A DNA stretch of 64,000 nt from Liopterus haemorrhoidalis (GCA_963971575.1 OZ020612.1:35133916-35197915), one strand, 5' to 3'; positions 12,808-24,114 are shown, counted from the first letter of the stretch. Notes: generated by a model not told the origin, from the letters alone. A program made the numbers and translations.

Positions 12808-12939
12808 CTATATATGTATATATATATTGAATAACGATATTTTCTTTAATATTATTAACTATTAACAAAGTTCACATATAGTCGGATTGATGATAGGTGA
12901 CTGTTACATGTATGTTAGCATTTTTCAGCGATTTTAAAA

Positions 12940-13580
12940 ATGTTTTTTGATATTTGTCTTAGCTGTCAGTGTCTGTTAATAATATTAATTAATAGATCTT
13001 GCGGCCAATTATTAAATTTACAAACTTTAATTTTAAATCTGCTGGAATATTTTAAATCCGAAAAAGAGAACAATGGACCACTTATTTCTCTATCTTGTGT
13101 CCGTCAAAGAGTAGCAGCTGCCTTAAAGATTTCGGAATCAACAATTCGTAGAATTATAAAATGTAATAAATCTGAACTTCTCACTAACAAAATCACGAGA
13201 AAACGCAAGAAATTAAAATCTGAACTAGTTTATTTTATTGATACATTGGCACAAACGTATGGTCATGAAGTACTAAGATTACCTCCTTATCACTGCCAGT
13301 TTAACCCCATTGAACTAATTTGGGGTATTATAAAAATTATTATGATAGATATATTGGTCAAAACGGATATAGTGATAACGAAGTTTTGAAAATGTGGCAA
13401 GTAGCCTGTGATCAAATTAGTTGTGAAATTTGGGCAAAATCTGTTAAAAAAATCGAAAATTTAATAAATGAATGGTGGGAAAGGGAAAGGATTGTTGATG
13501 ATATTAATCCAATAATAATAAATACAAGAAATGACAGCGATAGTTCAGATGACGACGATATCATGCATTACAGTGACTAA
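12940..13580 (+). pseudogene. DDE_3-type (Tc1/mariner superfamily) transposase remnant, core deleted
   Basis: The N-terminal part (about residues 15-90) looks like a helix-turn-helix (SCVRQRVAAALKISESTIRR). It is followed directly by GHEVLRLPPYHCQFNPIELI, the block around the last catalytic acidic residue (E of NPIE), then YYDRYIGQNGYSDNEVLKMW, EIWAKSVKKIENLINEWWER and an acidic Ser/Asp tail. The roughly 200 residues that normally hold the DET and DN boxes are missing (internal deletion). A one-base frameshift near 13340 separates the two halves. Family membership comes from the C-terminal motifs. It cannot be active. Confidence 0.75.
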
Positions 13581-14119
13581 TTTTTTTAAAATAAATTAAA
13601 CATTTAAATACAACTTGTAGCAATATATTATATGAATAAATATATTTTTACTTAATATTTTATTACTTTGTACTTAGGGGAAACATAAAAATTTAATTTA
13701 ATTAAACAACAAATTATAATCCGAAATTTACGTATAAGTTTTTCCTTATTTATAATTATAACCTTAAAATTAATAATTTTGTTTGTTTGAGTATTGCTGT
13801 AAATTTATTTTCGCGCTCTAATTAGTAAAGATATCTACGAATCATGCTGTTTCTTTCTAATGCTTTGTTTTTTATTAAAATAATTTGGAAGGTTAGTTGT
13901 CAACTTGCGTCACTATACATACGTTACTATGGGTATGCAAATAATTATAATGATATAGACAGAGAAAGCATATAGTATAGTATATCGATACTTGTAGCAA
14001 CGAACAGTCACCTGCACTTCGAACAGCAATCCGACTATACTTATATTCAATGAAAATATAAATTTTTTCCAACTATTTATAAAACTTGGAATAATACTTT
14101 TAATGTATTTTATTATTTT

Positions 14120-14290
14120 ATTACTTAATGGTCGAAGCGCGGGGCCTTTAAAGGCACGGAGCCTGGGGCAGGCGCCGCGCTTGTCCCCAACTAGGGGCGA
14201 CCCTGCTAGAGAGAGCGGTCTCATGAATATCTGTACACGAGCGGCTAACACCCACGTGGCGGATGTTAGCCGCCCATCCTGATCGCTCCT
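14120..14290. repeat. GC-rich block with strong hairpin
   Basis: An unusually GC-rich island in AT-rich intron. GCGGCTAACA (14241-14250) pairs perfectly with TGTTAGCCGC (14264-14273) over a 13-base loop, flanked by GAGCG/CGCTC-like pieces. Probably the end of an old DNA transposon. No gene is recognised. Confidence 0.55.
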
Positions 14291-14399
14291 GGTCTATTAT
14301 ATTATAAGAAATAAATATTTAAAAAAATCCAATTAATATTTGATTTTATTGCAAAAGAAACACTTATAACTTAGAAAAATTACTGGTCCTTAGAAAAAA

Positions 14400-14612
14400 T
14401 AAACAGGTGTACAGAGCGTGTAGCAAACATGATATGAAAATGGGTTAGACATGTTGCTATCCAAAATATAACTACCTTCTTCTATCAACGGAATTTCCAG
14501 GAATTAGCAATTCCTGTTTCAAGGCAGAATAGTAATGGAGAGACCTATATGTTCAACAGTGGACGAATTCAACCAGTAAATGATGATGATATCCAAAGAT
14601 TGATGAATTAAT
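14400..14612 (+). mobile_element. LINE 3'-end fragment (copy 2)
   Basis: Begins with KWVRHVA in translation, like the W-GHV/I-R block near the 3' end of insect LINE ORF2, then TTCAACAGTGGACGAATTCA...GATGATGATATCCAAAG shared with 11370-11460. It ends about 37 bp from the Lac2 exon 8 donor, on the opposite strand. Confidence 0.55.
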
Positions 14613-14648
14613 GCAGAATATGATCTACTATTAAATATAAATATTTAC

Positions 14649-14879
14649 CTGGATTATCAGCGCGGAATCTAAATACAACGTATCCATTGTTTGGCACAGC
14701 GATAGTATCTTTGCCTGGTGGTAAGTTAAACTGTCTGTGTAAAAGACCTCTTCTATCAAGATCCAAAGCGTGTTTCAAATTGATTTTCTTAACATTGCTG
14801 TCTGGAGAACGACCAATACCAATTACATTAAAGGCATGTCCGTGAAGATGGAACGGATGGCTAAGATTTGGTTGTTGAA
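14649..14879 (-). CDS. Lac2: Lac2 exon 8, HPFHLHG motif
   Basis: 231 nt encoding VQQPNLSHPFHLHGHAFNVI followed by GIGRSPDSNVKKIN, LKHALDLDRRGLLHRQFNLPP and AVPNNGYVVFRFRADNPG. HPFHLHG supplies ligands to the type 1, 2 and 3 coppers. It ends CCA G|GTAAAT and enters with TT after the 58-bp intron. The neighbouring downstream intron begins within 40 bp of a LINE 3' end (14400-14612). Confidence 0.97.
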
Positions 14880-14937
14880 CTAAAAAAAGTATAAAAATAA
14901 AATAACTTTGCAACATAATATGTTAAATAATATTTAC

Positions 14938-15150
14938 CTTCATCTACAAGTACTACTTCAACGATAGCATTTAATGGGATATCAATTTTGTGGGTACACA
15001 TGCAATTTGGTCCACAGTCTGCTGGTCTATTATCTCCGTTACAGAATTGTTCTGGATCAATGTCATCATACTGTGAAATCAATGGAGCTGGTGGAGACAT
15101 GTATGAAATTTCATCGATTAAACTGATTACGTGGTCACCATTAGGAGCAA
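14938..15150 (-). CDS. Lac2: Lac2 exon 7, proximal 3' set
   Basis: 213 nt encoding APNGDHVISLIDEISYMSPP, a linker, FCNGDNRPADCGPNCMCTHK and IDIPLNAIVEVVLVDE. This is the start of the third cupredoxin domain and includes the DCGPNCMC Cys cluster typical of insect laccases. It ends GAA G|GTAAAT and enters with TT completing a split codon. Acceptor AG is at 15151-15152. Only 58 bp of intron (14880-14937) separates it from the next exon. Confidence 0.96.
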
Positions 15151-15384
15151 CTAAAAATACAAATGTATTAAAACAAGAAATAGCACACAAAAAAAATAGA
15201 GTAGAATATTACAGAATTATTGAAGAATTTGGCTTCAGTTGTTCATAATATTACAACTAAATTATTTAAATCAAAAATTATTGACTTCTTTAACGATAAT
15301 TTTACAAGCAGTAAACAAAATATGATGTTCGTTCTTTGTTCAGTCACAGACCTTTTAAGATTTCATAGGTATATCTTTATTATT

Positions 15385-15441
15385 ATTATGGGGTTTGTCA
15401 GGTCTTGACAAGCGTATTATTATTATTATTATTATTATTAT
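15385..15441. repeat. (ATT)n microsatellite with flanking dispersed repeat
   Basis: GGGTTTGTCAGGTCTTGACA and AGCG precede a short TATTATT array. The inverse of this block (CGCTTGTCAAGACCTGACAA) lies beside the (AAT)n array at 44514-44610. The shared part contains TTGTCA...TGACAA, a small inverted repeat. Confidence 0.6.
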
Positions 15442-17470
15442 ATCGTCAGTCATGTGTGTAATTCATACACTATTTCATTCCTGAGCTTGAAAAATATTGC
15501 AAAAATAATGATATTATCTTTAACATAATGCTTATTTTGCATAATGCTCCTGTTCGTCCCAACTCTCTGACTGGACCACGTCAATCCCGTGGTGCAAGTA
15601 GTTCTTCCTTGTAATTTTGATATTATATTAAAAGGAAATAAAAAGTGCTTTTTAAGGGTAAAAGAGAATTCCATGTTAATTACATAAGTATTAATATATA
15701 TCTACCTCGTTGCGAAAAACAGATTTTAAAACAGATATAAAACTAAGAATCTGGAATAAAATTAGTAACTATCTATACATCAAATTTTGCAATTAATTTT
15801 TATCTATCTAATAAGATACTTTTAACTGCAAGAAAAATTGTTATAATAATGTTATTGCCCAATAACTTAATAATAGATATCAGACAAAAATATTCTGTAA
15901 TATTTTAAAAATAACTGTGGGTTTCTTTTATATTTATATAGTTTTGTTTAGAAATGTCCACATAATACGTTTACAACATTTTTTTCGACATAATTGTTTA
16001 TAGTTTAGTACTTTCGACGAAAATTAATGATACTGGAATTCTACTTGGTACACGTATTCTTAACGAAAACGAAATCATTTTTACCCGCAGCACCTATATT
16101 GAGAGCCGCGGCAGATTTAATAAGCTACCAAGTACAATAACTATAAGTAGTTTTTGCAATATAACAAAATACCTAAAAACATATTTGTAGAATAAAGCTT
16201 TAGCTACAGTTTACCGCATCTTACGGAAATATGTCTTGATTGGTTTAAGAGATGGCGTTTATAATGCAATTTGTTCATTTACAATTACTTAACAGTTTTT
16301 TCTGCAGTTAAAAGTATCCTATTAGATAGATAAAAGTTCGCTGCAAATTTGGTTGTATAGATTTAAAAAAAAATTATTTCAGATAGTTTGACATAAGAAA
16401 TTTTTAAATACTATGCATATGGTTGTGCGCCTCTTAATGCACGTGTTTATTGTATCAATATAACACTTTAGATTTATTAATGCCATCCATGACCGATTTG
16501 ATTTATAAAACCTTTATGAAAAATTTTAACTTTATCTAAATTTTAAAGATTTAAAAGAATTAACCGATCCAGATTTATTAAAACATTGTTCAAATTTATC
16601 AATAATTTTAACCGATAAAACCCATGAAGAATGTCCAAATTACTAATAAGACAATAGTATGACAAGACATAGATATTACTAATATAGCTGGAGAAACGAA
16701 TATTTAAAAAAAATTTCTCCATCTGTAATTTTCTTACAATCCTAAATTTTCTAATATATTGGGTGTTCAAGAATAATGCTAACGCTATCTGTATCAGTAA
16801 CTAGTGGAGAAAAATCATCTTCAAAGTTATGTTTAATTAAGAATTATTCGATCTTCTATGGGACTAAAAAAGTAAAATAATTTGGCGCTTTTGTCCATAG
16901 AAATGATTTGATGTTAATCTTTAGATTTAGATATTATCATGAAAGACTTTGCTACAAGCAAAATATAAAAAGTAAATTTCTTTTATATTATATTGCCCTT
17001 CAGGCTTAATTATAATGTTACATGCTTTATACTGTTTATTTATTATTATTTTTTTTTGTTTATCAATATTAATTAATAGAATAATTTTTTACCCGCTGCT
17101 AATATCTTTACATAAATTAGTATGTTTTTACCGTTGAGAAAGGGTAGTAAATGAGATTTCGCACCACGGCGGCAACAGCATTAGTACGGCCGTAAAATTC
17201 TATACAATTTTGATATAACTATGAAAATTATAAAAAAAAATCTTTGACACCATATAAAAAAACTAAATAAAAATTAAAAATAAGTAAAGATATAATATTT
17301 TTATTATTTTAAGCTATTTTTATTTAGTTTCCTTTTATTATTATTATTACATGTAAATCATATTTTGTTGCATGCATTAGGAATGGCCGCGAAAAATCCA
17401 CCGCCACCACAAACATCGGTTCACTGTCTGAAAAGTTTGGAAAATGTTTCTCTATTCTATTTTCTAAACT
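15442..17470. other. Lac2 intron between proximal exons 6 and 7, nothing identified
   Basis: About 2.0 kb of AT-rich sequence without recognisable coding remnants. Intron limits are 15151-17483. Confidence 0.5.
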
Positions 17471-17483
17471 AAGTTCTACTTAC

Positions 17484-17679
17484 TTAAATGTCTGTTGTAA
17501 GTGTTTGGAGCGAATAAATCTTCTGGTGTGTAAACATGGAATCTGAATGGTAAAAAGATTTTAACATCTGGTCTTTCAGCCAAGATTGCTGGGTCAATAT
17601 CCTTGGCATTCTTCAGTTGATTGACGCAAATAGCATCATCTCTTTGTTCATTGCAACGAGCGTCCAGTGGGTTCAAAAC
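17484..17679 (-). CDS. Lac2: Lac2 exon 6, proximal version
   Basis: 196 nt (phase 0 in, one base out). It encodes VLNPLDARCNEQRDDAIC followed by VNQLKNAKDID, then DVKIFLPFRFHVYTPEDLF and APNTYNRHL. Donor CATTTAA|GTAAGT; acceptor AG at 17680-17681. Joined to the following exon it gives NRHL-I-APNGDH, where most insect Lac2 proteins have V at the split codon (family knowledge). It shares length, phase and most residues with the distal version at 984-1179, so the two are an exon duplication. Confidence 0.95.
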
Positions 17680-17684
17680 CTACC

Positions 17685-19600
17685 CTCCAACAAGCCACAT
17701 CAATACAAGGATCACGGGTCAGGATAGGGAGGAGATACTAACTTACCGGTCCGAGTCACAAGTCAGCCGTGTTTCTAATTCTTTCTCGAGAGGCTAAAGG
17801 GGAGATTTTTTGGGTTTCTGTACACGGTGGGGGTTTTATACAGGGATATTGTTTTTACAATTTATGAATACTATTCTAATGATAGTTTACTATTTAATAT
17901 ATTGCCATATTTTATCCTCTAAATATTTTTCTAATTTAACTATCTCTAGCTTCCAGAATAAAGATTATTTCAAGTTCGTTTTATTTTCAATAGCAACCAT
18001 TTATTTATTTCGAAAACGATTAAATTATAACAGGGTTATATCGGGTTAAAAATAAATATAGCTTATAATACTGCTAATATTGGGAAACACTGATCTGCAT
18101 GAAATATTATATACATTGCTCGTACCTGTAGTTATGTTCATTTACCCCATACCTGGTTGTTTATAAACTGGGTGACACCACTATAAACGAGCCATGATAA
18201 TATTCATCAACTGTTCTACGACTTTTTTAAAATCGTTTACGACTTTTTGGTCGTGACCAATGATTTAAGAAATACTGTTCTATGGCATCTATATATGCAC
18301 TAAAATAACAAAATTCTTGTAATAACAAATTATTATCAGAGAAAAGTCTATTACCGGAAAAAAAACCACGCCAAATATAACGGAAATTTCAGGAATATGC
18401 GGGTAATTTATGCAACCAAAAATTATTTATTTGATTTAAGAAAAATTAAGAGAAAAATATTTTTTTTTTTTGGGAAAATCATGCTAGGCTATATATGCTA
18501 GGCTGTAAAAAAAATCCCGTAATGATAAATCCTCAGTAATAATTTTGTTGTGCACAAGCAGGTCACCACAAGTTAAAATAATTTTTCTCTGTAATCGATT
18601 AAATACGCAATAACACGAAAAATCTTCCATAATGCCAAATCCTCAATATTAATTTTGTAGAATAAAATCAGAACACGATTTAATAGATTCCTTGTTTTCT
18701 TAGAAACCACTACAGGGATAATAGTTGCTTTAAATTCTTGTTTTTATGACATTCTGTACTTGAAAACTTTCCTGTATACCTATTTTACATTGAAAAGATT
18801 TATCTAACGTGATGTAGTTTAATTTATACCAGATGTCATATAGAATTACCGTTTTGAAATATACTACAACGGGAGCTATTGGTTTAAATTAAAATATATA
18901 CAAAACAACTCACAAAAAATGCTCTGAATTTCAAGAAAATGTCTTAATACATGAAGAAAATATAGAGTACAGGAAACAAAAGAAAATCTAACAAAATAAT
19001 ATAGTTTTATACAGCATGCTCATGAAACGTACAATTAAATTTAATTTATTTAACATTGATTCTAAAAATATGAAGTCTAAACATATATAGGTTGAGTAAC
19101 CTCAATTCCGAAAATTGAAAGAATTCAGAAACCAAATTTTTTTAAAAAATGCCGTAAAGTTCCAGAAAATGTGGTAAAATGCTAACCATCATTAGCGCAA
19201 GGTGTGTGTCCTTTGATACAACACAAATTCAACTCCACCTTGCCATGTATTCCAAAATCTGGTAAAAAATGAAATTTTATATATTTCAAATAAATTTTAA
19301 TACTCAACCTCTACTGCTTTATTATATTATTATAAATGTGCGCTTCATATGCACGGAGAAATGTATGTTTACTAGCCTTTGTTTCGTTTCTTGCACAATT
19401 CATATTTTAAAAATTGAAGGGCAAATATCTTAAATAGTAAACTTATTTTTGAAAATCAGAAACCCTTTTAAACTAAATTGAATTCCAGCACCAAATTTGT
19501 ACATGTACATATATCTCAAAATTTGTAACAAAAATACTATGTACTAACACATCTACTTATGTACAAATTTTACATTCTATACAACACGAGGGACATACTA
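17685..19600. other. Lac2 intron between shared exon 5 and exon 6
   Basis: Intron 17680-19623. It contains a weak direct duplication: TAATGATAAATCCTCAGTAA at about 18519 and TAATGCCAAATCCTCAATAT at about 18631, each followed by AATTTTGT. The plus ORF at 17810-18049 shows no recognisable domain. Confidence 0.4.
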
Positions 19601-19623
19601 GAATATAATCATGCGTTACTCAC

Positions 19624-19808
19624 CACTCCTTGTGGAAGACCAAAATCGTAAGTTGGTGGTTGGGTAGTTGGTTGATAAGGACCTCTAGCGTATCTTAAAA
19701 TTCCTAACTGTTGGGCTCTCCTAATACCACATTCTCCTAATCCACGTAATTGAATCCAGTAGGCGCCAACTGGTTGGTCAGCGTTTATTACGAAATCATA
19801 CCTTTCAC
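19624..19808 (-). CDS. Lac2: Lac2 last shared exon before the alternative 3' ends
   Basis: 185 nt encoding ERYDFVINADQPVGAYWIQL, then a Gly/Cys loop and YARGPYQPTTQPPTYDFGLPQGV. It leaves in phase 0 (GTG|GTGAGT). This is the branch exon: both versions of the next exon (17484-17679 and 984-1179) start in phase 0 with GTT and restore the family's VV or VL NPLDA sequence. The acceptor is TTTTCAG at 19809-19815. Confidence 0.96.
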
Positions 19809-20290
19809 CTGAAAATTAAAAATGTCCATTAAAAACTCGTATTAATTTACACATTTCATGTTTATAAATTGTCGAGGCGAAAAAGTGGAAAACGGAACAT
19901 TTTTACACATTTATTAGAACTGGTTTTGCTTTCAGTACATACATAAATACATGCAGGAATTATTATTCAGAAAATAACTAGTAGCTTTAATTTATTTCCA
20001 GATGTTTTTACTATTTGCCGGCTGAATTCTAAAGAAAATTAAAGAAACTTACGCATTTAAAACAATAAAAAAAATAAACTCTTTGAAGTTATTTCGCTGT
20101 AGCAGTTGAATCTATATGTTTATTATAGGTGTGTGAAAAAGTTTTATTTTTTAGACCTCTGGAACAATTTCTTAAAATTACAATCAATTCCCACTTTTTG
20201 TGCTTTTGAAGGGCTAGCATCAAGTTTGTGCAACGCCAATATGTCATAATTTAATGATAAATATAATTCCATAAAACAATACTTAATACG

Positions 20291-21290
20291 ATGAACGACG
20301 AAAAGTATATACGACATTGCATTCGGTACGAATTCCAACAAGGTGAAAACATCGCTAAAGTGTGTTAATCAATTTGCTCTATTTTTGATAAAGAGGTTGT
20401 GTGTCACAATAAAATGAATAAATAAATAATAGGTTCCTAACACCTAGATAGGCGTATTAGGGCAGAGAAGGTAAATTCTCCGTTTCTAGACTGCCGGCCA
20501 TATGAAAGCCACGTGATCAATGTGACATTTCGACCTGTCCTATTATCCCTTTATAAACAGGTACTTATTTTAAGTATTAAATACTTGAATCTGAGTCAAC
20601 TCGAGAGCTGACTTGGGGGATTTGAACCCGCGTCCCTATGCTCTGTAGGCAATCGTCTTACCACGGAGCCACAGTGTTTGCAACATTCGGTCTCAACTTT
20701 TTAGAGTAGGTAATTTTGATATCATTGATCAACCACGCTATGGAAGACCGCAAAGATTAAAAGACGATGATTTGCAAGCATTATTAGATCTAAATCCTTC
20801 GCAGCGCAAAAGAGACTCGCGGAACAGCTGAGAGTTGATGGAGCAATAGATACGAGACGATTTCATGAGATGAGAAAATTCAAAAGTTCGGCAATATGCC
20901 ATTGCTTGGCAAGCAACGAAGTTGGTTTTTTTCCTGGAAAATTGTTACCGTTGACGAAAAATGCATTACGTAACGCAATCCTAAATGGATAGCTACCAAA
21001 TAAACATCAATATCGACGAAACAAAAAAAAAAAAAAACAACCATGCCAAAAAGGACCTTCTGTGCGTAGACTGGGACATGAAGGGTGTGCTATTTTATGA
21101 ACTCGTCCAACCGAGTGAAACGGTTCCTGCCAAGCGTTATGGTCACCAATTGCTTTTGGCATATTCACTACGCAGCAAACTTTAACTTGAGTTATGAAGA
21201 TCACCAGCACATGGCGTATTGAGCAGACTTCGCTACTTTGGATTATCATTTATTCAGGTCGTTTTGAATGATCTGCTTTAAAACCAGCCT
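20291..21290 (+). pseudogene. Mariner transposase remnant interrupted by a SINE
   Basis: ATG at 20291 gives MNDEKYIRHCIRYEFQQGEN, like the mariner N-terminal HTH. After the SINE (20415-20680) the same protein resumes with FRVGNFDIIDQPRYGRPQRL-KDDDLQALLD (linker and second HTH), VTVDEKC (first catalytic Asp region), [20 protein letters not shown] and, after an internal deletion, DYHLFRSF (block following the last catalytic Asp). Several stops and frameshifts are present, and a 15-A run occurs at about 21024. It lies in the Lac2 intron between shared exons 4 and 5, on the opposite strand. Confidence 0.8.
20415..20680 (-). mobile_element. tRNA-derived SINE, near full-length
   Basis: On the minus strand the head carries a pol III box A (TGGCTCCGTGGTAAG, 20657-20671) and box B (GGTTCAAATCC, 20618-20628) with normal spacing, followed by a body shared with 4355-4556 and an (AATA)-type tail at 20415-20430. 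It is a tRNA-like pseudo-molecule rather than a tRNA gene because no acceptor stem or 3' half matches. It was inserted into the mariner coding sequence. Confidence 0.8.
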
Positions 21291-21440
21291 CTATATAACA
21301 ATTTTACTAATGAAAAAATTTTACTTTAAGAAAAATGAGAAGAAATACAAAAACAAAAATCGCATTCACCATATATTCATTAATAAGTCCTTATGGTTCA
21401 TTTAACTGAATTCGAATTAATACCACTTGTATATACTAAC

Positions 21441-21692
21441 CTGAGAAGGAGATAACGGTATTGACTTGTACGGGGTGCACTGGTTCTCCATCAGTGGCAA
21501 TGAGTGTAAGATCGTGTCCTTGAATTGTGAGTTGAGCAGGACATACTGAGGCGAAAGAGTTGATCATACGGAACCTGTACCTCCTGCCTGGTGTGATGGT
21601 GAATACTTCCAGTGGAGTGTTGGTCATAAAGCCAGTATTTGGGTCACGGAATTGACCTTTACCGTTGATAAGCATACTCTCGGGATCTTGAC
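21441..21692 (-). CDS. Lac2: Lac2 shared exon: second cupredoxin domain
   Basis: 252 nt encoding GQDPESMLINGKGQF, then FTITPGRRYRFRMINSFASVCPAQ and LIATDGEPVHPVQVNTVISFSG, the substrate-pocket side of the second cupredoxin domain. Entry phase matches the G left by the preceding exon (Gly codon split G|GT). It ends TCA G|GTTAGT, with acceptor AG at 21693-21694. No disrupting stop or frameshift was seen. Confidence 0.97.
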
Positions 21693-21719
21693 CTGCACAC
21701 AAAGAGAATATTAGTAATA

Positions 21720-23430
21720 ATAATTAAAAATATGTTATTTAACAAAATTGATGTCGTTTAGATATTATGCTAATAATTAATGTTCGTAATTGCATAAAGG
21801 TTATCGTGTTGTATCATTAATACCCCATTTCCAACAAAAATGTTTGTTTTAATTGCACTGTTATGTTCAAAATATGACCAGATGTGCATGTGCACGGCAA
21901 AAATGTGATACATGGCTTCGTTCTAACACGGTTAAAGAATTGGTAAACGAAATGAATTCAGAAGACGATAGCACAGACCAAAACTTGACGAAAAGTTCAA
22001 AATTTGACTCTAAAAAGCATACAGGATGGCATAAACTTAGTCGAAATTGGAATTCTATTTTATGAATACAAATCATTCAATGAAAAAAGCGCAAAATTCA
22101 AGAGAAAAGTTCACTAATGCTTAACTATATAATACGGAATTTATAAAGATCTGCCAAGAAAACAAAAACTAATAAAAAGTAATTTTTTTGAAAAAGTTGA
22201 ACATAAAAATCATTGAAATGCTGCAAAAGAGATTCCAGCAAATGAGGAAATTTTGCCAGAAAGAAAACGCTTATGTTTAATTGTGCTTAGCAGTGATGAA
22301 GAAGAAAAATATTAACATGCCTTATTGATACTTTTAACGTTAAAATCAATAGATAATGTACGTATCAAATAATGAAACAAATGTATCTATCAGAAAACAA
22401 GTAAATGTATGTGACATATTAGAGCGAGGTACGCATGGGCAAATAGGGTAACTGTCTAGAGCCCGAAATAATAAATGTGTATTTTATAAATAAATATATT
22501 TTTTTTCCTTAATTTTTCGACAAATTATAAAGGGCCCGACGAGAAAATTTGACTGGGTAGGAAATATCGACATGCATTTATACACGAGCCCTGCAATTTT
22601 CAATCACGTTGAGGTATTACTTCCCTGTCATCAGTGTTTGAATTTGCATCAAATTGCGTCGGAAAAATGATGTTCGAAAAACTTATCAATTTTAAATTTG
22701 CTTAGTTCTCTTAATGAAGCAGTTTTTAGTCGATAAACGCATCGAAAACCCTAATCACATGAACTTGATTCACGCGAATTTTTTTACTTAAGTCGAGTCT
22801 GCACTCAAGAGATTTCGGTTCAAGTCGGTTACTGAAGTACAGAAGAAAACGACGGAGCTTCTATGATAAGTCCTGGAAGATAGTCTCTAGCACTGCTTTG
22901 ATCACTGCAAGACCAAAATACAGTAGTGCGAAAATACAGGAGACTATATTGAAGGGATATATATTCTACGGTTTTTTTATTAAAGTTAGTTAAATCAGTC
23001 TCGTTATTAAATAGCCATATTTGTATGTTTATTGGAAAAAACCGCAACCACCAGAACTAAAGCAACACATGTTTGGTCGGATGCTGCGGTCAGTAGAAAA
23101 CCGTTATTATTATTGTTCTGGCATTTAGAGATATAAAATAAAATAAATAAAAGTTTTTTCTTTCTTAGATGTAATTGTTCGCAATCGTGTTTATAAAAGA
23201 TTTTGAAATAAAATACTTTTTGTTAATAAATTCCTAACTAATATTTTTAAAGAATTATTTCTGCGTGAAGGAATTTACAATTTTTCTAACAAATTTTCTA
23301 ATAATATTTAAATATGTGTAAACAAAATTTCATAACAAGTGCATTAGGCGTAACGCTTTACGCATTTACATAATCTTATAGGACTTTCGTGAAACTATGA
23401 ATATGTTATATTTTCTTTAAAAGGTAGTTT
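21720..23430. other. Lac2 intron between shared exons 3 and 4, no element identified
   Basis: Intron 21693-23443. Plus and minus ORFs near 21853-22076 overlap each other and have no recognisable domain. Confidence 0.4.
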
Positions 23431-23443
23431 AATTTTTACTTAC

Positions 23444-23670
23444 CAGTGTTAACAGCAAGACGACCTGGGAATCTTTCGGCAGCATCTTCATGCAACCAAT
23501 CACTGAGAAGCATAACGTGTGTAGTCAAATCGTAGTCATAAAGGTGAGAGTTTGGATCCTTGGAAGGTGCTTGTCTTACTACAATACTACCATAGAGACC
23601 ATCTAATTTTTGTAAGCCAGTATGTGCGTGCCAGAAGTGGGTACCAGCATTACCAGCAGTCCATTGATAT
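23444..23670 (-). CDS. Lac2: Lac2 shared exon: HFWHAH copper motif
   Basis: 227 nt. It begins with the A completing the split Arg codon and reads YQWTAGNAGTHFWHAHTG, the second trinuclear-cluster copper motif (HxH), followed by LDGLYGSIVVR and HVMLLSDWLHEDAAERFPGR. It ends ACT G|GTAAGT. Acceptor AG is at 23671-23672. Both joins keep the frame. The adjoining upstream intron (23671-28630) carries a mariner fragment, a long (AAAT)n array and a dispersed repeat. Confidence 0.97.
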
Positions 23671-24114
23671 CTAAAACAAATATCCAGCTAATTCATTTTA
23701 CTTCACTCTCGGTTGTTTCTTCAAAATAAGACATCTCTAGAAACACCAACATCAAGTTCTATCAAATTATAGTATGCTTCATAATACACTGCTTAAAAAC
23801 ATGGAGCTGTCAAAACCAAAACAAAAGACTCTATAATAACATCTCCGATTTCAAGTCAATGGCAGATAAACGGGTTCTTATTAGAGGGAGTTCAACATCA
23901 CCCAAATATGTCTCAAAAACATGAATTTGAAGGCTCTCTCTACACGAAGCGTATCGCCGTAGACTCGTAACTAAATATTGTAACCAAATAGTTACTAATA
24001 AATATCCGACCATTTGTCGTACGACTACTGATAAAAATGTTGTGACGAACTAGCTACGGTGAAGCTTCGTGTATGAATAAGTTTTTACGTATATATCTAT
24101 ATACGCGGCAAATT

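Noticed and set aside
20600..20680. tRNA gene
   Set aside because: Box A and box B are present, but no acceptor stem or 3' half; continuous with a SINE body shared with 4355-4556.
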